Positions 6,928 through 13,925 of a stretch of DNA of 14,002 nucleotides are shown here, one piece after another. Within the stretch, counting starts at the first letter, position 1; each line of letters starts with the position of its first letter. The notes under the pieces were generated by a model. The model was not told the DNA's origin and searched no databases. It saw only the letters and a program-made list of their open reading frames with translations. The position numbers and the translations under genes are program-made. The DNA comes from an uncultured Verrucomicrobiota bacterium (lineage in GTDB: Bacteria > Verrucomicrobiota > Verrucomicrobiia > Chthoniobacterales > SZAS-18). The DNA lies in contig CALMOL010000017.1 in assembly GCA_937871685.1 (NCBI GenBank), positions 3,601-17,602 on the forward strand, written 5' to 3'.

Positions 6928-7377
6928 TCAGGGTCGGAACTGGTCGCGCTGGTCCATGTAGCGCTGCGCCTCGGCGAAGGTCACGCGGCCATCGCGGCGT
7001 GAGTCCACCTTGGCATAGACCTCGCGGAGGTTGGCGCGCTGGCGCGGGCTGGCCACGAACTCGGCCAGCGAGATGCGCCCGTCCTTGTCGCGGTCATACT
7101 CGCCGAAGCGCGCCTGCATTGCGGCGTCGCCTCCGCGGATGGCGGCCCACTCGGCCTTATCGATGAAGCCGTCCTTATTAGTGTCGTAGTTCCGGAAGCG
7201 TGCCGCGGCGGTCGCGTTGGTGAACTCTTCCAGCGAAAGGACGCCGTCGCCGTTGCGGTCGGCATCCTTGAACTTGGAGGCGAGGTCGGCCGTCTCGGCG
7301 GCGCGGCCGGGGGTCTTGGTGGCGCAGGCGGGCAGCAGCAGCGCGGCGGCGGGAAGCAGGAAAAGGAATCGTTTCAT
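6928..7377 (-). CDS. EF-hand calcium-binding lipoprotein
   Basis: The 149-residue product starts with a lipoprotein signal peptide: MKRFLFLL, a hydrophobic core, and the lipobox L15-P16-A17-C18, after which it should be lipidated and held at the cell envelope. Four EF-hand loops follow at residues 40-51, 65-76, 95-106 and 125-136. The first three have D-x-D/N-x-D-G, a hydrophobic residue and a final Glu, so should bind calcium. The fourth has Arg (R127) where loop position 3 is normally Asp or Asn, and may be weak or non-binding. The predicted role is calcium binding or sensing at the envelope; the partner is unknown. It lies 52 bp downstream of cobW on the same strand. Confidence 0.88.
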   Translation of the reverse strand: MKRFLFLLPAAALLLPACATKTPGRAAETADLASKFKDADRNGDGVLSLEEFTNATAAARFRNYDTNKDGFIDKAEWAAIRGGDAAMQARFGEYDRDKDGRISLAEFVASPRQRANLREVYAKVDSRRDGRVTFAEAQRYMDQRDQFRP

Positions 7378-7429
7378 GGGGATGCAGACGATGAATCGCG
7401 ACGGCTGGGCCGTAAGGCTGGGTCGCGTC

Positions 7430-8428
7430 TCACGCCAAGCATGCGCGCAGGCCGCGCTCGATCTTGGCGGGATCGAGCTTCTTGCCGATGAAGACGAGCT
7501 GGCTGGTCCGCTTCTCGTCGGCGCCCCAGGGGCGGTCCCAAGTGATGGTGAAGCGGTTGTTCACGCCGTGGAAGAGGGCACGGTGGGTGGCGCCCTTGAC
7601 GCTCACGAAACCCTTGGAGCGGTAAATTTTCTCCTTCTCGGAGAGCTGCTGCACGAAGCCCTCGAACTTTTCGGTCTCAAAGGGCTGATCGAACTCGAAG
7701 GAGCACGACGCGATGTCCGCATGGGCGCGGTCTTGGCGCAGTTCGTCAAGGAACTGCGGATCCACCGCCAGCTTGCGGTCCACGTCGAAGGCGTGGACAT
7801 CGAGCAAGAGATTGAGATCCACCTTGCCGTGCTGGCCGCGCAGAATGGCGGCGTGCGGGTTAATCTCGCGAATCTTCTTGAAGACATTCTTCAAGTGACC
7901 CTCATCGGCGAGGTCGGTCTTGTTGAGGAGAACGGTGTCGGCCATGGCGACCTGGGCCTCAGCTACCTCGGTTTCGCGGAGCTGGCGGAACCACTGTTCA
8001 GCATCCACCACGGTGATGATGCCGTCGAGGTGAATCCACTTCTGAAGCGCCGGAATGTTCAGGAAGGTCTGCGCGATGGGGCCGGGATCGGCGATGCCGG
8101 TGGTCTCGATCAGGAGGTAATCGAAGCCCCCGCGCTTGAGCAAGCGCTGCATGGCCTGGACGAGATCGGTGCGCACCGTGCAGCACACGCAGCCGTTGGA
8201 GAGCTCGACGACCTCGTCCTGCGAGCTCTCGATGAGCGCGCCGTCGATGCCAACGCGGCCGATCTCGTTCACGATCACGGCGAACTTGAACTGACTCTGG
8301 CCGCGCAGGATATGGTTGAGCAGCGTGGTCTTCCCCGCGCCGAGGAAGCCGGTGAGGATGCTCACGGGCACGATGCGACGGGCGGCGGGAGCGGGAGAAA
8401 CAACGGAAGAGTCGGCGGGAGCAGGCAT
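7430..8428 (-). CDS. CobW/COG0523-family GTPase (putative metal chaperone)
   Basis: COG0523 proteins are G3E-type P-loop GTPases that help insert or traffic metals, often zinc. The 332-residue protein has a Walker A GFLGAGKTT (27-35), NEIGRVGIDGALI, the metal-binding CxCC motif as GCVCC (C80, C82, C83), ETTGIADPGPI (108-118) and NKTD (169-172). A CobW C-terminal domain fills roughly the last 80 residues. There is no His-rich stretch, unlike many nickel or zinc chaperones of this group. It is downstream of rpmB and a small conserved gene on the same strand, an arrangement seen in zinc-economy clusters. A terminator hairpin ends 18 nt before its ATG, so it may be partly uncoupled from those genes. 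It could equally serve another metal. Confidence 0.9.
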   Translation of the reverse strand: MPAPADSSVVSPAPAARRIVPVSILTGFLGAGKTTLLNHILRGQSQFKFAVIVNEIGRVGIDGALIESSQDEVVELSNGCVCCTVRTDLVQAMQRLLKRGGFDYLLIETTGIADPGPIAQTFLNIPALQKWIHLDGIITVVDAEQWFRQLRETEVAEAQVAMADTVLLNKTDLADEGHLKNVFKKIREINPHAAILRGQHGKVDLNLLLDVHAFDVDRKLAVDPQFLDELRQDRAHADIASCSFEFDQPFETEKFEGFVQQLSEKEKIYRSKGFVSVKGATHRALFHGVNNRFTITWDRPWGADEKRTSQLVFIGKKLDPAKIERGLRACLA

Positions 8429-8439
8429 GGCGAGAGAAA

Positions 8440-8476
8440 AGAAAACGCCGGGCGGCTGAAGTTCAGCCGTCCGGCG
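8440..8476 (-). terminator. Rho-independent terminator before cobW
   Basis: On the - strand a 15-bp GC-rich stem (one G-T type mismatch, almost no spare loop bases) occupies 8446-8476. It is followed directly by TTTTCTTTT, the layout of an intrinsic terminator. It lies 27 bp after the stop of the 72-residue gene, and the T-tract ends only about 11 nt before the cobW ATG. The 10-bp direct repeat CGAGAGAAAA flanks it (8431-8440 and 8477-8486). Whether it ends all transcription or works as an attenuator of cobW cannot be told from sequence. Confidence 0.78.
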
Positions 8477-8503
8477 CGAGAGAAAAAAGTAGCGCGGGAC
8501 CGG

Positions 8504-8722
8504 TCAGGCCTTGGGCTCCTTGTTGGCCTTGCGGAGCAGGGGCAGACCCGTGCGGTCGTTCTCGTCCACGGCGTAGCCGGCGGGGAGCGCATCAATGGCG
8601 CCTTCCTTGGGCTCGGTGGCGAAGAAGTAGAGCTTCACCTTATGGCCGCCCTTGAGCACTTGGTCGCGCTCGTGGAGGAAGTAAGTCTTGCCGGATTTCT
8701 TGCTTTTGACGCTGAAGGCCAT
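8504..8722 (-). CDS. Conserved small protein, 72 residues, unknown function
   Basis: The product begins MAFSVKSKKSGKTYFLHERD, continues with GGHKVKLYFFA and LPAGYAVDENDRTGLPLLRK, and ends in a Lys-rich tail. I recognise the general pattern, KSKKSGK-YYLH, YFFA, LPAGY-V-EN-RTGLP-L-K, as a conserved bacterial hypothetical protein of uniform length with no assigned role. It has no cysteine, no signal peptide and no membrane segment, is basic at both ends, and looks soluble. It is not a form of bL31 or bL33, though its size and place next to rpmB invite that guess. It begins 75 bp after rpmB and is followed by a strong terminator, so it probably shares a transcript with rpmB. A nucleic-acid or ribosome-associated role is only a guess. 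Confidence 0.82.
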   Translation of the reverse strand: MAFSVKSKKSGKTYFLHERDQVLKGGHKVKLYFFATEPKEGAIDALPAGYAVDENDRTGLPLLRKANKEPKA

Positions 8723-8797
8723 GTGTGGAGGGGATTTAGGGGTCGGGGACGAAAAGAAGTAAAGAGAAGAATGCGGAAACGAGCCAAGCTGGCCGGG

Positions 8798-9061
8798 TCA
8801 GTCAACCAAGCCGGCCTTCTTCAGGGTGGCATAAGTCCCCTTGAGGGCCATCGTCTTGAGGGCGCGCGCGGTGCAGCGCACCTCGACAAATTTGCTCAGC
8901 TCGGCCACCCAGATGCGCTTGCGGCGCAAGTTCGGGTAGAAGGAGCGCTTCGTCATCGCGGTGACGTGCCGACCCACGCCGCCTTGCTTCTTGGCGAGGC
9001 CGCGGCGGTGGATGGTGTGGCCGCGGCTAGGGCGCGCGCCGGTGATCTGGCAAACTCGCAT
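8798..9061 (-). CDS. rpmB: 50S ribosomal protein bL28
   Basis: bL28 is a small large-subunit protein near the E site. The 87-residue product starts RVCQITGARP and contains IHRRGLAKKQGGVGRH, TKRSFYPNLRRKRIWV and VRCTARALKTMALKG, all family segments. The GGVG-containing insertion resembles the longer Thermus-like bL28 rather than the short Bacillus form. Zinc-ribbon forms carry two CxxC pairs. Here only C4 and C63 are present and the CxxC pattern is missing, so this is a zinc-free (C-minus) form. It is followed by a small conserved gene and a COG0523 GTPase. The ATG has a pyrimidine-rich leader (CTTTTTCCCGACC) and no Shine-Dalgarno motif. A possible promoter lies at 9092-9120. Confidence 0.95.
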   Translation of the reverse strand: MRVCQITGARPSRGHTIHRRGLAKKQGGVGRHVTAMTKRSFYPNLRRKRIWVAELSKFVEVRCTARALKTMALKGTYATLKKAGLVD

Positions 9062-9091
9062 GGTCGGGAAAAAGATTTGGGACGGGGGGCG

Positions 9092-9120
9092 GAATTTCAG
9101 GAGGGATGCCGGAGGGTCAA
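9092..9120 (-). promoter_or_regulatory. Possible sigma-70-like promoter for rpmB
   Basis: On the - strand TTGACC (complement of 9115-9120) is followed after 17 bases by AAATTC (complement of 9092-9097). The -35 box is good; the -10 box is poor. The position, about 31 bp upstream of the rpmB ATG and after the permease stop, is sensible. No Zur-like AT-rich palindrome is visible here. Confidence 0.4.
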
Positions 9121-9138
9121 GAAGAAAATCCGGCGGGC

Positions 9139-9164
9139 CATCCTCGGGAGGTCACCCGTGGATG
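9139..9164 (-). terminator. Weak hairpin overlapping permease stop, possible terminator
   Basis: CATCCTCGGG (9139-9148) and CCCGTGGATG (9155-9164) form a 10-bp stem with one mismatch and a 6-nt loop that includes the permease stop codon. On the - strand a TTTTCTTCTT run follows about 10 nt after the stem. That spacing is too long for a textbook intrinsic terminator, so this is a low-confidence call. Confidence 0.28.
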
Positions 9165-11020
9165 ATGAGCGAGATGTTTTCCGGGAGCTTTCCGGCCACC
9201 TCGGTGACCACGTTGCCGCGCAAAAGCTTGGTCAGGTATTGACGCTGTGGAGCGCCCAGGAGCACGTAGTCGGCGGCGCAGGTGGCCGCCAAGTCCAGAA
9301 TCGTCTCGGCCGCATTGTCGCTCACGGCATAGACCGGGATCAGCGAGACCTCGCGCTCCTCGGCCAAGTTGAGCATGAACTGCATGATGGCGCTGGCCTG
9401 CGGGTCGTCCTGCCAGCGCGCCTTGCGCGGGATCACGGCCCCGGTGCTGGTGGCCAAACGGCCCATGGGCAAAAAAGCCACTTCCTTGATGTAAACGCAG
9501 TAGAGGACCGCCTTGCGCAAGACGGCCTCTTCCATCGCGAAGCGCAGCACGGGGGTGAGGCCGCGAGCCGCCACCATCAGGCGCGCGTCTTCGATGGCTG
9601 GCCGGCGCATCTCGGCCACGGCGGCGGGGGTGACCACGTCGGCCAGCGCCGTCGGCACGGTCAGCGTCCTCAGGCCGGAAAGGCGGTGCGAATACTGGCG
9701 CAGCGCGAAGCCCACCGCGATCACGCACAGGGCGAAGAAAAGCGCGTTGGGCTTCGTCTTGGCCAAAGTGATTTCTACCGCGGCGAGGATGAGGAACACC
9801 ACGCCCATCGCCCCGCGCTCCCACACCTTCATGGGCAGGCGGCGGTTCATCGAGCACGCGCCCAGGTTCACCGCAATCGCACCCACCACGCCGATGGCGT
9901 AAAGCTCAGCCAGCGACTCGCCGGTGTCGGCCACGATGAGCACGATGATCGGCAGCGCGGTGGCCGCGATCAGCGGCCAGCGCGGCACGCCGTGCGCGTT
10001 GAGCCGCGCGGTCTGCGGGGGCATCTCGCCATCCTGGCCCATTAGGTAGAGCAGGCCGATCACGGCCACGATGGCGGTGTTCACCGCCGAGAGCAGCAGC
10101 AGGGCAAAGATGATGCCCACCGTCCAGCCGACCACGCTGCCGGCGGCGGGGCCGAAGTTCAGCGCGCCAAAGGTGTCGGCCAGGAACTTGATCATGTCGT
10201 CCTTGTGCTCCTTGAGTGCCTCGACGGTGGTCGGGTCGTTCGGCAGCGAGTGCATGGCGAAGGCCAGCAGCGTGGTGCCGACCACCACCTCGATCGCGAC
10301 GATGAGCAGGGCGCGGTTGGCCGTGCGGGTGATCACCGGCTTGTCCGGCGTGGAGCCGGGATTCAGGGGCATCACGCCGGTCATGTTCGCGATGGCCTCC
10401 ACGCCGGACAGCGCGAGGATCACGCCCACGAAGTGGATCCACAGCTGGCCGAAGTTCTCGTGCGGGCGCTCGACGTGGGAGAGCGTGAAGTGCGGCGCCG
10501 CCATCAGGAGCACCGCGACCACCGAGATCACCGCCGGAATGGCCAAGCCCGCGGCCAGCGAGCCGGAATGGCGCGGGCCGAAGCGGTTCAGGAAGCCCAG
10601 CACGGCGATCACGGCCATCGTGACCACGGCGGCGTATTTCTGCGGCACGCCGAGGTAGATCACGCCGAAGTAACCGCTCAGCGACGCCGTCACGGTGAAG
10701 CCGGCCAGCAGCAGGAGCGCGCCCAGCGAGGCCAGCGCGCGGCTCTGGAGACGCGCCGCGGAATACACGCCGCCGCCGTCGGGAAACAGGCGGCAGACGA
10801 TGGAATAAATGAAGCCGACGGCCCCGGTCAGCGCGCAAACGGCCAGGATGATCCAAAGCGAGGAAAACTGGGCCACGAAGAAGCCCATGCCGATGACGTA
10901 GGCCTTGGAGGTGCCCCAGTCGCCGTAGAGCAGCGCGGCGGCGCGGCGCCAGTCGAGGTTGCGCGGGCGGTGGACCGGGGCGCCGGTGACGGGATCCACG
11001 AGGGGCAGCGGAGCGGCCAT
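9152..11020 (-). CDS. APC-superfamily permease with C-terminal UspA-like domain
   Basis: The 622-residue protein has about twelve membrane segments (residues 30-460) in the amino acid-polyamine-cation style. They include LLYGDWGTSKAYVIG at the first helix and GVILALSGVEAIANMTG in the middle. From about residue 473 a soluble domain follows that ends YVLLGAPQRQYLTKLLRGN and VAGKLPENISLIIHG. This matches the end of universal stress proteins, where a G-x2-G-x9-G-S/T loop binds ATP. Here the second Gly is Gln and the final S/T is Asn, so ATP binding is doubtful. I chose ATG 11020 because the upstream 119 codons to 11377 run back into the Nudix gene and look non-coding. The substrate is unknown; amino acids or cations are possible. 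The UspA part probably regulates transport. Confidence 0.87.
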   Translation of the reverse strand: MAAPLPLVDPVTGAPVHRPRNLDWRRAAALLYGDWGTSKAYVIGMGFFVAQFSSLWIILAVCALTGAVGFIYSIVCRLFPDGGGVYSAARLQSRALASLGALLLLAGFTVTASLSGYFGVIYLGVPQKYAAVVTMAVIAVLGFLNRFGPRHSGSLAAGLAIPAVISVVAVLLMAAPHFTLSHVERPHENFGQLWIHFVGVILALSGVEAIANMTGVMPLNPGSTPDKPVITRTANRALLIVAIEVVVGTTLLAFAMHSLPNDPTTVEALKEHKDDMIKFLADTFGALNFGPAAGSVVGWTVGIIFALLLLSAVNTAIVAVIGLLYLMGQDGEMPPQTARLNAHGVPRWPLIAATALPIIVLIVADTGESLAELYAIGVVGAIAVNLGACSMNRRLPMKVWERGAMGVVFLILAAVEITLAKTKPNALFFALCVIAVGFALRQYSHRLSGLRTLTVPTALADVVTPAAVAEMRRPAIEDARLMVAARGLTPVLRFAMEEAVLRKAVLYCVYIKEVAFLPMGRLATSTGAVIPRKARWQDDPQASAIMQFMLNLAEEREVSLIPVYAVSDNAAETILDLAATCAADYVLLGAPQRQYLTKLLRGNVVTEVAGKLPENISLIIHG

Positions 11021-11072
11021 GAAGAGATTGCGGAGTTTGAACCGAGGCGCAGGGTGCGCCGAGATGGACGGT

Positions 11073-11156
11073 GGCCCCGCCGGGACGGGGCCGAGAGAGC
11101 GGGAGCGAGCAAGTCCATTGCAGACTGCGGGTCGGCTGGCGCGCCGGAGGCGCGCC
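11073..11156. repeat. Two GC-rich perfect hairpins in the rsmA/permease gap
   Basis: GGCCCCG (11073-11079) pairs with CGGGGCC (11086-11092) around a 6-nt loop. GGCGCGCC occurs at 11138-11145 and 11149-11156 around a 3-nt GGA spacer, giving an 8-bp hairpin. That second hairpin can be extended on the - strand by a 5-bp lower stem, CGGCT with AGCCG. Neither is followed by a T-tract. They occupy much of the 187-bp gap between the permease start and the Nudix stop. No promoter is evident. Confidence 0.55.
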
Positions 11157-11207
11157 CGCATCAGCCGTTCGGCCCAAACCTTCGCATTACCCAGGAAAAT
11201 TGCCGAA

Positions 11208-12572
11208 CTATGGCCGGAGGGGACCGGTCGCCCCGGGATTGGAATAGCTTTGCCAGCACTCGCGGAGACCGGGCGAAAAATCATCCAGCCGCGCATGGAG
11301 CCAAGCGTTGATCTGCGCGGGCGAGAAGAACGCGCCGACCTCGGTCTCGGCGGGCGGCAGGACGAAGGGGCCATCATTCACGGCGCGGAAGAGGCGGAGA
11401 AACTCCTGGCCGTTTTCCTCGGTGGGCGGCAGGCGGGCGATCTCGGCGAGATCCAGAGGCGCAAGCGCGAGGCCGAGTTCCTCGCGCGCCTCGCGGACCA
11501 CGGCCCCGAGATAATCCTCGCCGGCATCGACGTGGCCGGCGGCGCTCGATCCCCAGCGGCCGGGGGCCGTGTCCTTCCACGGCGAGCGGCGCTGGAGCCA
11601 CAGCTCTCCCCGGCGGTTGAGGACGAAGAGATGCACGGCGCGGTGGCGCAGGCCCCGCGCGTGAACCTCGCCGCGGGGGAGCTGGCCGGTTACCCGGTCG
11701 CGCTCGTCCACGAGGTCGAACATTTCCCCGGCGTCCTGCGCGGGCGGGAGCGGGGCGAGGAGGTTCGTGAGCGCGATCCACTGCGCCACGGACAAATCCT
11801 CCGCGCGCGCGTCCGGGGCGGCCTGGGCCGCCGCGGCGGCGGCTTCCCAGTCGAGGCCGGGAAAAGCGGCCGCGAGGAGCTTGCGCAGTTGCTTCCGGCG
11901 CTGGCCGAAGCCGGCGCGGGCGGCGCGCTCGAAGGCCACCGGGTCGCAGGGAATCATCTCGCCCGGCGGACGGCGCTCCAATTCCACGAGCGCGGAGTCC
12001 ACCTGCGGCGCGGGGTGGAAGACGCCCGGCGGCAGGGTCCGCCCGCGCCGCACGCGCCAGGCGCGTTGGAGCAGCACGGTGGGCAAGCCGTAGTCGGGCG
12101 AGCCCGGCGCGGCGGCGAGCCGGTCAGCCATCTCACGCTGGAGCAGGAACAGGCACCGCTCTGCCGGGCACAGCGGATGGGTGAAATGGAAAACCAGCGG
12201 CGAGGAAACGTTGTAAGGCAGATTCCCCACCACGAGCACCGGCCGGCGCGGCCACAGGGCGCGGAGGTCGAAGCGGAGCGCATCACCCTCGACGACCTCA
12301 ATGGAAGAGGCGGCCCCGAACCGCTCGCGCAAGCGCGCGGCGAGGGCGGGGTCTTTCTCGAGCAGCGTGAGCGTCGCGCCGGATTCCGCCAGGAACTCCG
12401 TGAGCGCGCCGAGACCCGGGCCGATCTCGACGACGTGCTCGCCCGGCCGCGGCCCGAGTTGCGCGACGATGGCGCGAGCGAGGTTTTGGTCGTGGAGAAA
12501 ATTCTGCCCCAGCGCCTTCGAGGGATGCCGGCCGAGGGCGGCGAGCGCGGAGCGGATTTCGGAAAGGGTCAC
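11208..12572 (-). CDS. rsmA: 16S rRNA A1518/A1519 dimethyltransferase fused to a Nudix hydrolase
   Basis: The first 275 residues are a complete RsmA (KsgA), which dimethylates two adenines in helix 45 of 16S rRNA. Visible are KALGQNFLHD (19-28), the SAM loop VEIGPGLG (48-55), GDAL with D97, the catalytic NLPY (117-120), FHPAPQVDSALV, FGQRRKQLRK, and the usual LSVAQWIALTNLL end. After a short linker (LPPAQDAGE) a second domain of 171 residues starts at M284, beginning MFDLVDERDRVTG. It has a perfect Nudix box from G346: G-x5-E352-x7-R360-E361-A-R-E364-E365-L-G367. That domain resembles YfcD/isopentenyl-diphosphate-isomerase-like Nudix enzymes. The frame is unbroken, so a fusion is the simplest reading; a lost stop between two genes is possible. 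The start is GTG, 8 nt from heptad element 4. Confidence 0.9.
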   Translation of the reverse strand: MTLSEIRSALAALGRHPSKALGQNFLHDQNLARAIVAQLGPRPGEHVVEIGPGLGALTEFLAESGATLTLLEKDPALAARLRERFGAASSIEVVEGDALRFDLRALWPRRPVLVVGNLPYNVSSPLVFHFTHPLCPAERCLFLLQREMADRLAAAPGSPDYGLPTVLLQRAWRVRRGRTLPPGVFHPAPQVDSALVELERRPPGEMIPCDPVAFERAARAGFGQRRKQLRKLLAAAFPGLDWEAAAAAAQAAPDARAEDLSVAQWIALTNLLAPLPPAQDAGEMFDLVDERDRVTGQLPRGEVHARGLRHRAVHLFVLNRRGELWLQRRSPWKDTAPGRWGSSAAGHVDAGEDYLGAVVREAREELGLALAPLDLAEIARLPPTEENGQEFLRLFRAVNDGPFVLPPAETEVGAFFSPAQINAWLHARLDDFSPGLRECWQSYSNPGATGPLRP

Positions 12573-12580
12573 GAGGGCGG

Positions 12581-12686
12581 GAGAAGTAAGAAGGAGGAAG
12601 GAAGAAGTAAGAAATCAAACCCCCAGCAGAGAGCGTGGCCCAGCCTTCTGTTTCTTGCTTCTTCCTTCATGCTTCTTCCTTTCCTC
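12581..12686 (-). repeat. Heptad inverted-repeat element 4 (lysC/rsmA gap)
   Basis: The + strand left arm (12581-12614) parses as GTAAGAA, GGAGGAA, GGAAGAA, GTAAGAA, A after a short GAGAA lead. The right arm (12651-12686) is the complement of GGAAGAA, GCATGAA, GGAAGAA, GCAAGAA, A with flanks. They pair at 25 of 29 positions in the same 7-bp phase. The loop is 36 nt (12615-12650). Transcription here is leftward, so the purine arm still comes right after the lysC stop (overlapping it by 2 bp). The pyrimidine arm comes last, 8 nt before the rsmA GTG. The unit differs from elements 1-3, while period, polarity and placement agree. Confidence 0.87.
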
Positions 12687-13899
12687 ACGGCACCGGCTGC
12701 CCGGTGGATTCCACAAACAGGCGGTGCAGCGCGCGCACCGCGTCATCGGTCTGCGCATCGGGCACCAGCCAGGTGATGCGGAAGCCGGAGGTGGCGCATC
12801 CCGCCGGCGCGATGCCCGCGTCCCGCAGGGCGTGCATGCCGGCCAGGAGATTGGCGTGCGTGCCGTTGATGCCGGTGCCCACCGCGCTCACCGCGCCGAG
12901 GCCGGCTTCCAGCCTTGCGCCCGGGGCGCAGCGGGCGAGGGCGTCGCGCAGGGCGGATTCGTTGTGAAGGTTCTCGCGCGAGAGGACGAGGGCGAGTTCC
13001 TCGCCGAGGGCGTGGACCTGCTTGCCGCATGCGCCGTGGGCATCGAGGCATTCCAGCACGGCGAGCGGATCGTCGCCGGCGGCGCGCAGGGCAAGCACGT
13101 CCCGCTCCCCCACCACGCCCGCCACCGAGCCGGGCGGACGCGGCGCGAAGCGGCGCACTACCGTGCCGTCAGCGCCATCCTCGCCGCGGCGCATCGGCGG
13201 GGCGGCGGTGGCGCGCGCGTAGATGGCAATGCCCTTTTCCTTGGCGAACTCGACGGCCTGCACGTTGAGCACGCGCGCGCCAGCGGCGGCCATCTCCTGC
13301 GTTTCCTCGTAGGACACCTCCCCCAGCCGGCGCGCGGCCGGCACCACGCGCGGGTCGGCCGAATACACGCCGTCCACGTCGGAACAAATCTCGCACCATT
13401 CCGCCTCCAGCGCCGCGGCGAGCGCCACGGCCGTCGTGTCGGAGCCGCCGCGGCCCAGCGTGGTGACCTCCTTCTTGTAGGAAACTCCTTGGTAGCCGGC
13501 CACCACCACCACGCGGCCGCGCGCCAGCTCGTCCTGGATGCGGTAGGGGCGCACCTCCACGATGCGCGCGTCGGAGTGGCGGTCGTTGGTGATGATGCCG
13601 CTTTGCGAGCCGGTGAATGAGATGGCGTCGCCGCCCAGCTCGCGCACCGCGATGGAGAGCAGCGCCATGGCGATGCGCTCGCCGGCCGAAAGCAGCATGT
13701 CGAGTTCGCGCCGCGGCGGGTCGTCCGAGAGGCGGCGCGCGGTGGCGAGGAGTTCGTCGGTGGTGTCGCCCATGGCGGAGACGACCACGCAGACTTCGTG
13801 ACCGGCGGCCTTGGTGGCCATCACGCGCGCGGCCACGGCGCGCAGCTTGCCGGGATCGGCGACGGAGGAACCGCCGTATTTCTGGACCACGATGCTCAT
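12685..13899 (-). CDS. lysC: Aspartate kinase
   Basis: Aspartokinase phosphorylates L-aspartate, the first step to lysine, threonine, methionine and diaminopimelate. The 404-residue product opens with the family start MSIVVQKYGGSSV (KYGGSS at residues 7-12). The kinase core has FTGSQSGIITNDRH, VVVAGYQGV, TLGRGGSDTTAVALAAAL and CSDVDGVYSADPRVVP. A C-terminal ACT-domain region with VSAVGTGINGTHANLLAGMHAL supports allosteric control by an end product. The length is normal for a single-function aspartokinase. ATG 13899 is preferred: the frame reaches 13932, but those 11 residues are outside the family and would start within a hairpin. No lysine riboswitch is visible in the 103 bp upstream. It is followed by rsmA after heptad element 4. 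Confidence 0.95.
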   Translation of the reverse strand: MSIVVQKYGGSSVADPGKLRAVAARVMATKAAGHEVCVVVSAMGDTTDELLATARRLSDDPPRRELDMLLSAGERIAMALLSIAVRELGGDAISFTGSQSGIITNDRHSDARIVEVRPYRIQDELARGRVVVVAGYQGVSYKKEVTTLGRGGSDTTAVALAAALEAEWCEICSDVDGVYSADPRVVPAARRLGEVSYEETQEMAAAGARVLNVQAVEFAKEKGIAIYARATAAPPMRRGEDGADGTVVRRFAPRPPGSVAGVVGERDVLALRAAGDDPLAVLECLDAHGACGKQVHALGEELALVLSRENLHNESALRDALARCAPGARLEAGLGAVSAVGTGINGTHANLLAGMHALRDAGIAPAGCATSGFRITWLVPDAQTDDAVRALHRLFVESTGQPVP

Positions 13900-13925
13900 G
13901 CGCCAAATGATGGACGCTCCCGCCG

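Noticed and set aside
5196..7166. Long + strand open frame (656 codons) overlapping ribF and the flippase gene
   Set aside because: It is a +1-frame shadow rich in Arg and Gly. The real genes in the other frame have strong motifs.
9062..9151. Zur operator upstream of rpmB
   Set aside because: The region has no AT-rich palindrome of the Zur type. A zinc link was kept only as a hypothesis from gene content.
7217..10045. Very long + strand open frame (942 codons) across cobW, rpmB and the permease
   Set aside because: It is antisense to several genes with clear family motifs. High GC content suppresses stops in the opposite frames, and the translation shows no domain.
10959..12776. Long + strand open frame (605 codons) over rsmA-Nudix
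   Set aside because: Antisense shadow of a gene with intact RsmA and Nudix motifs; Arg/Gly/Glu-rich translation with no recognisable fold.
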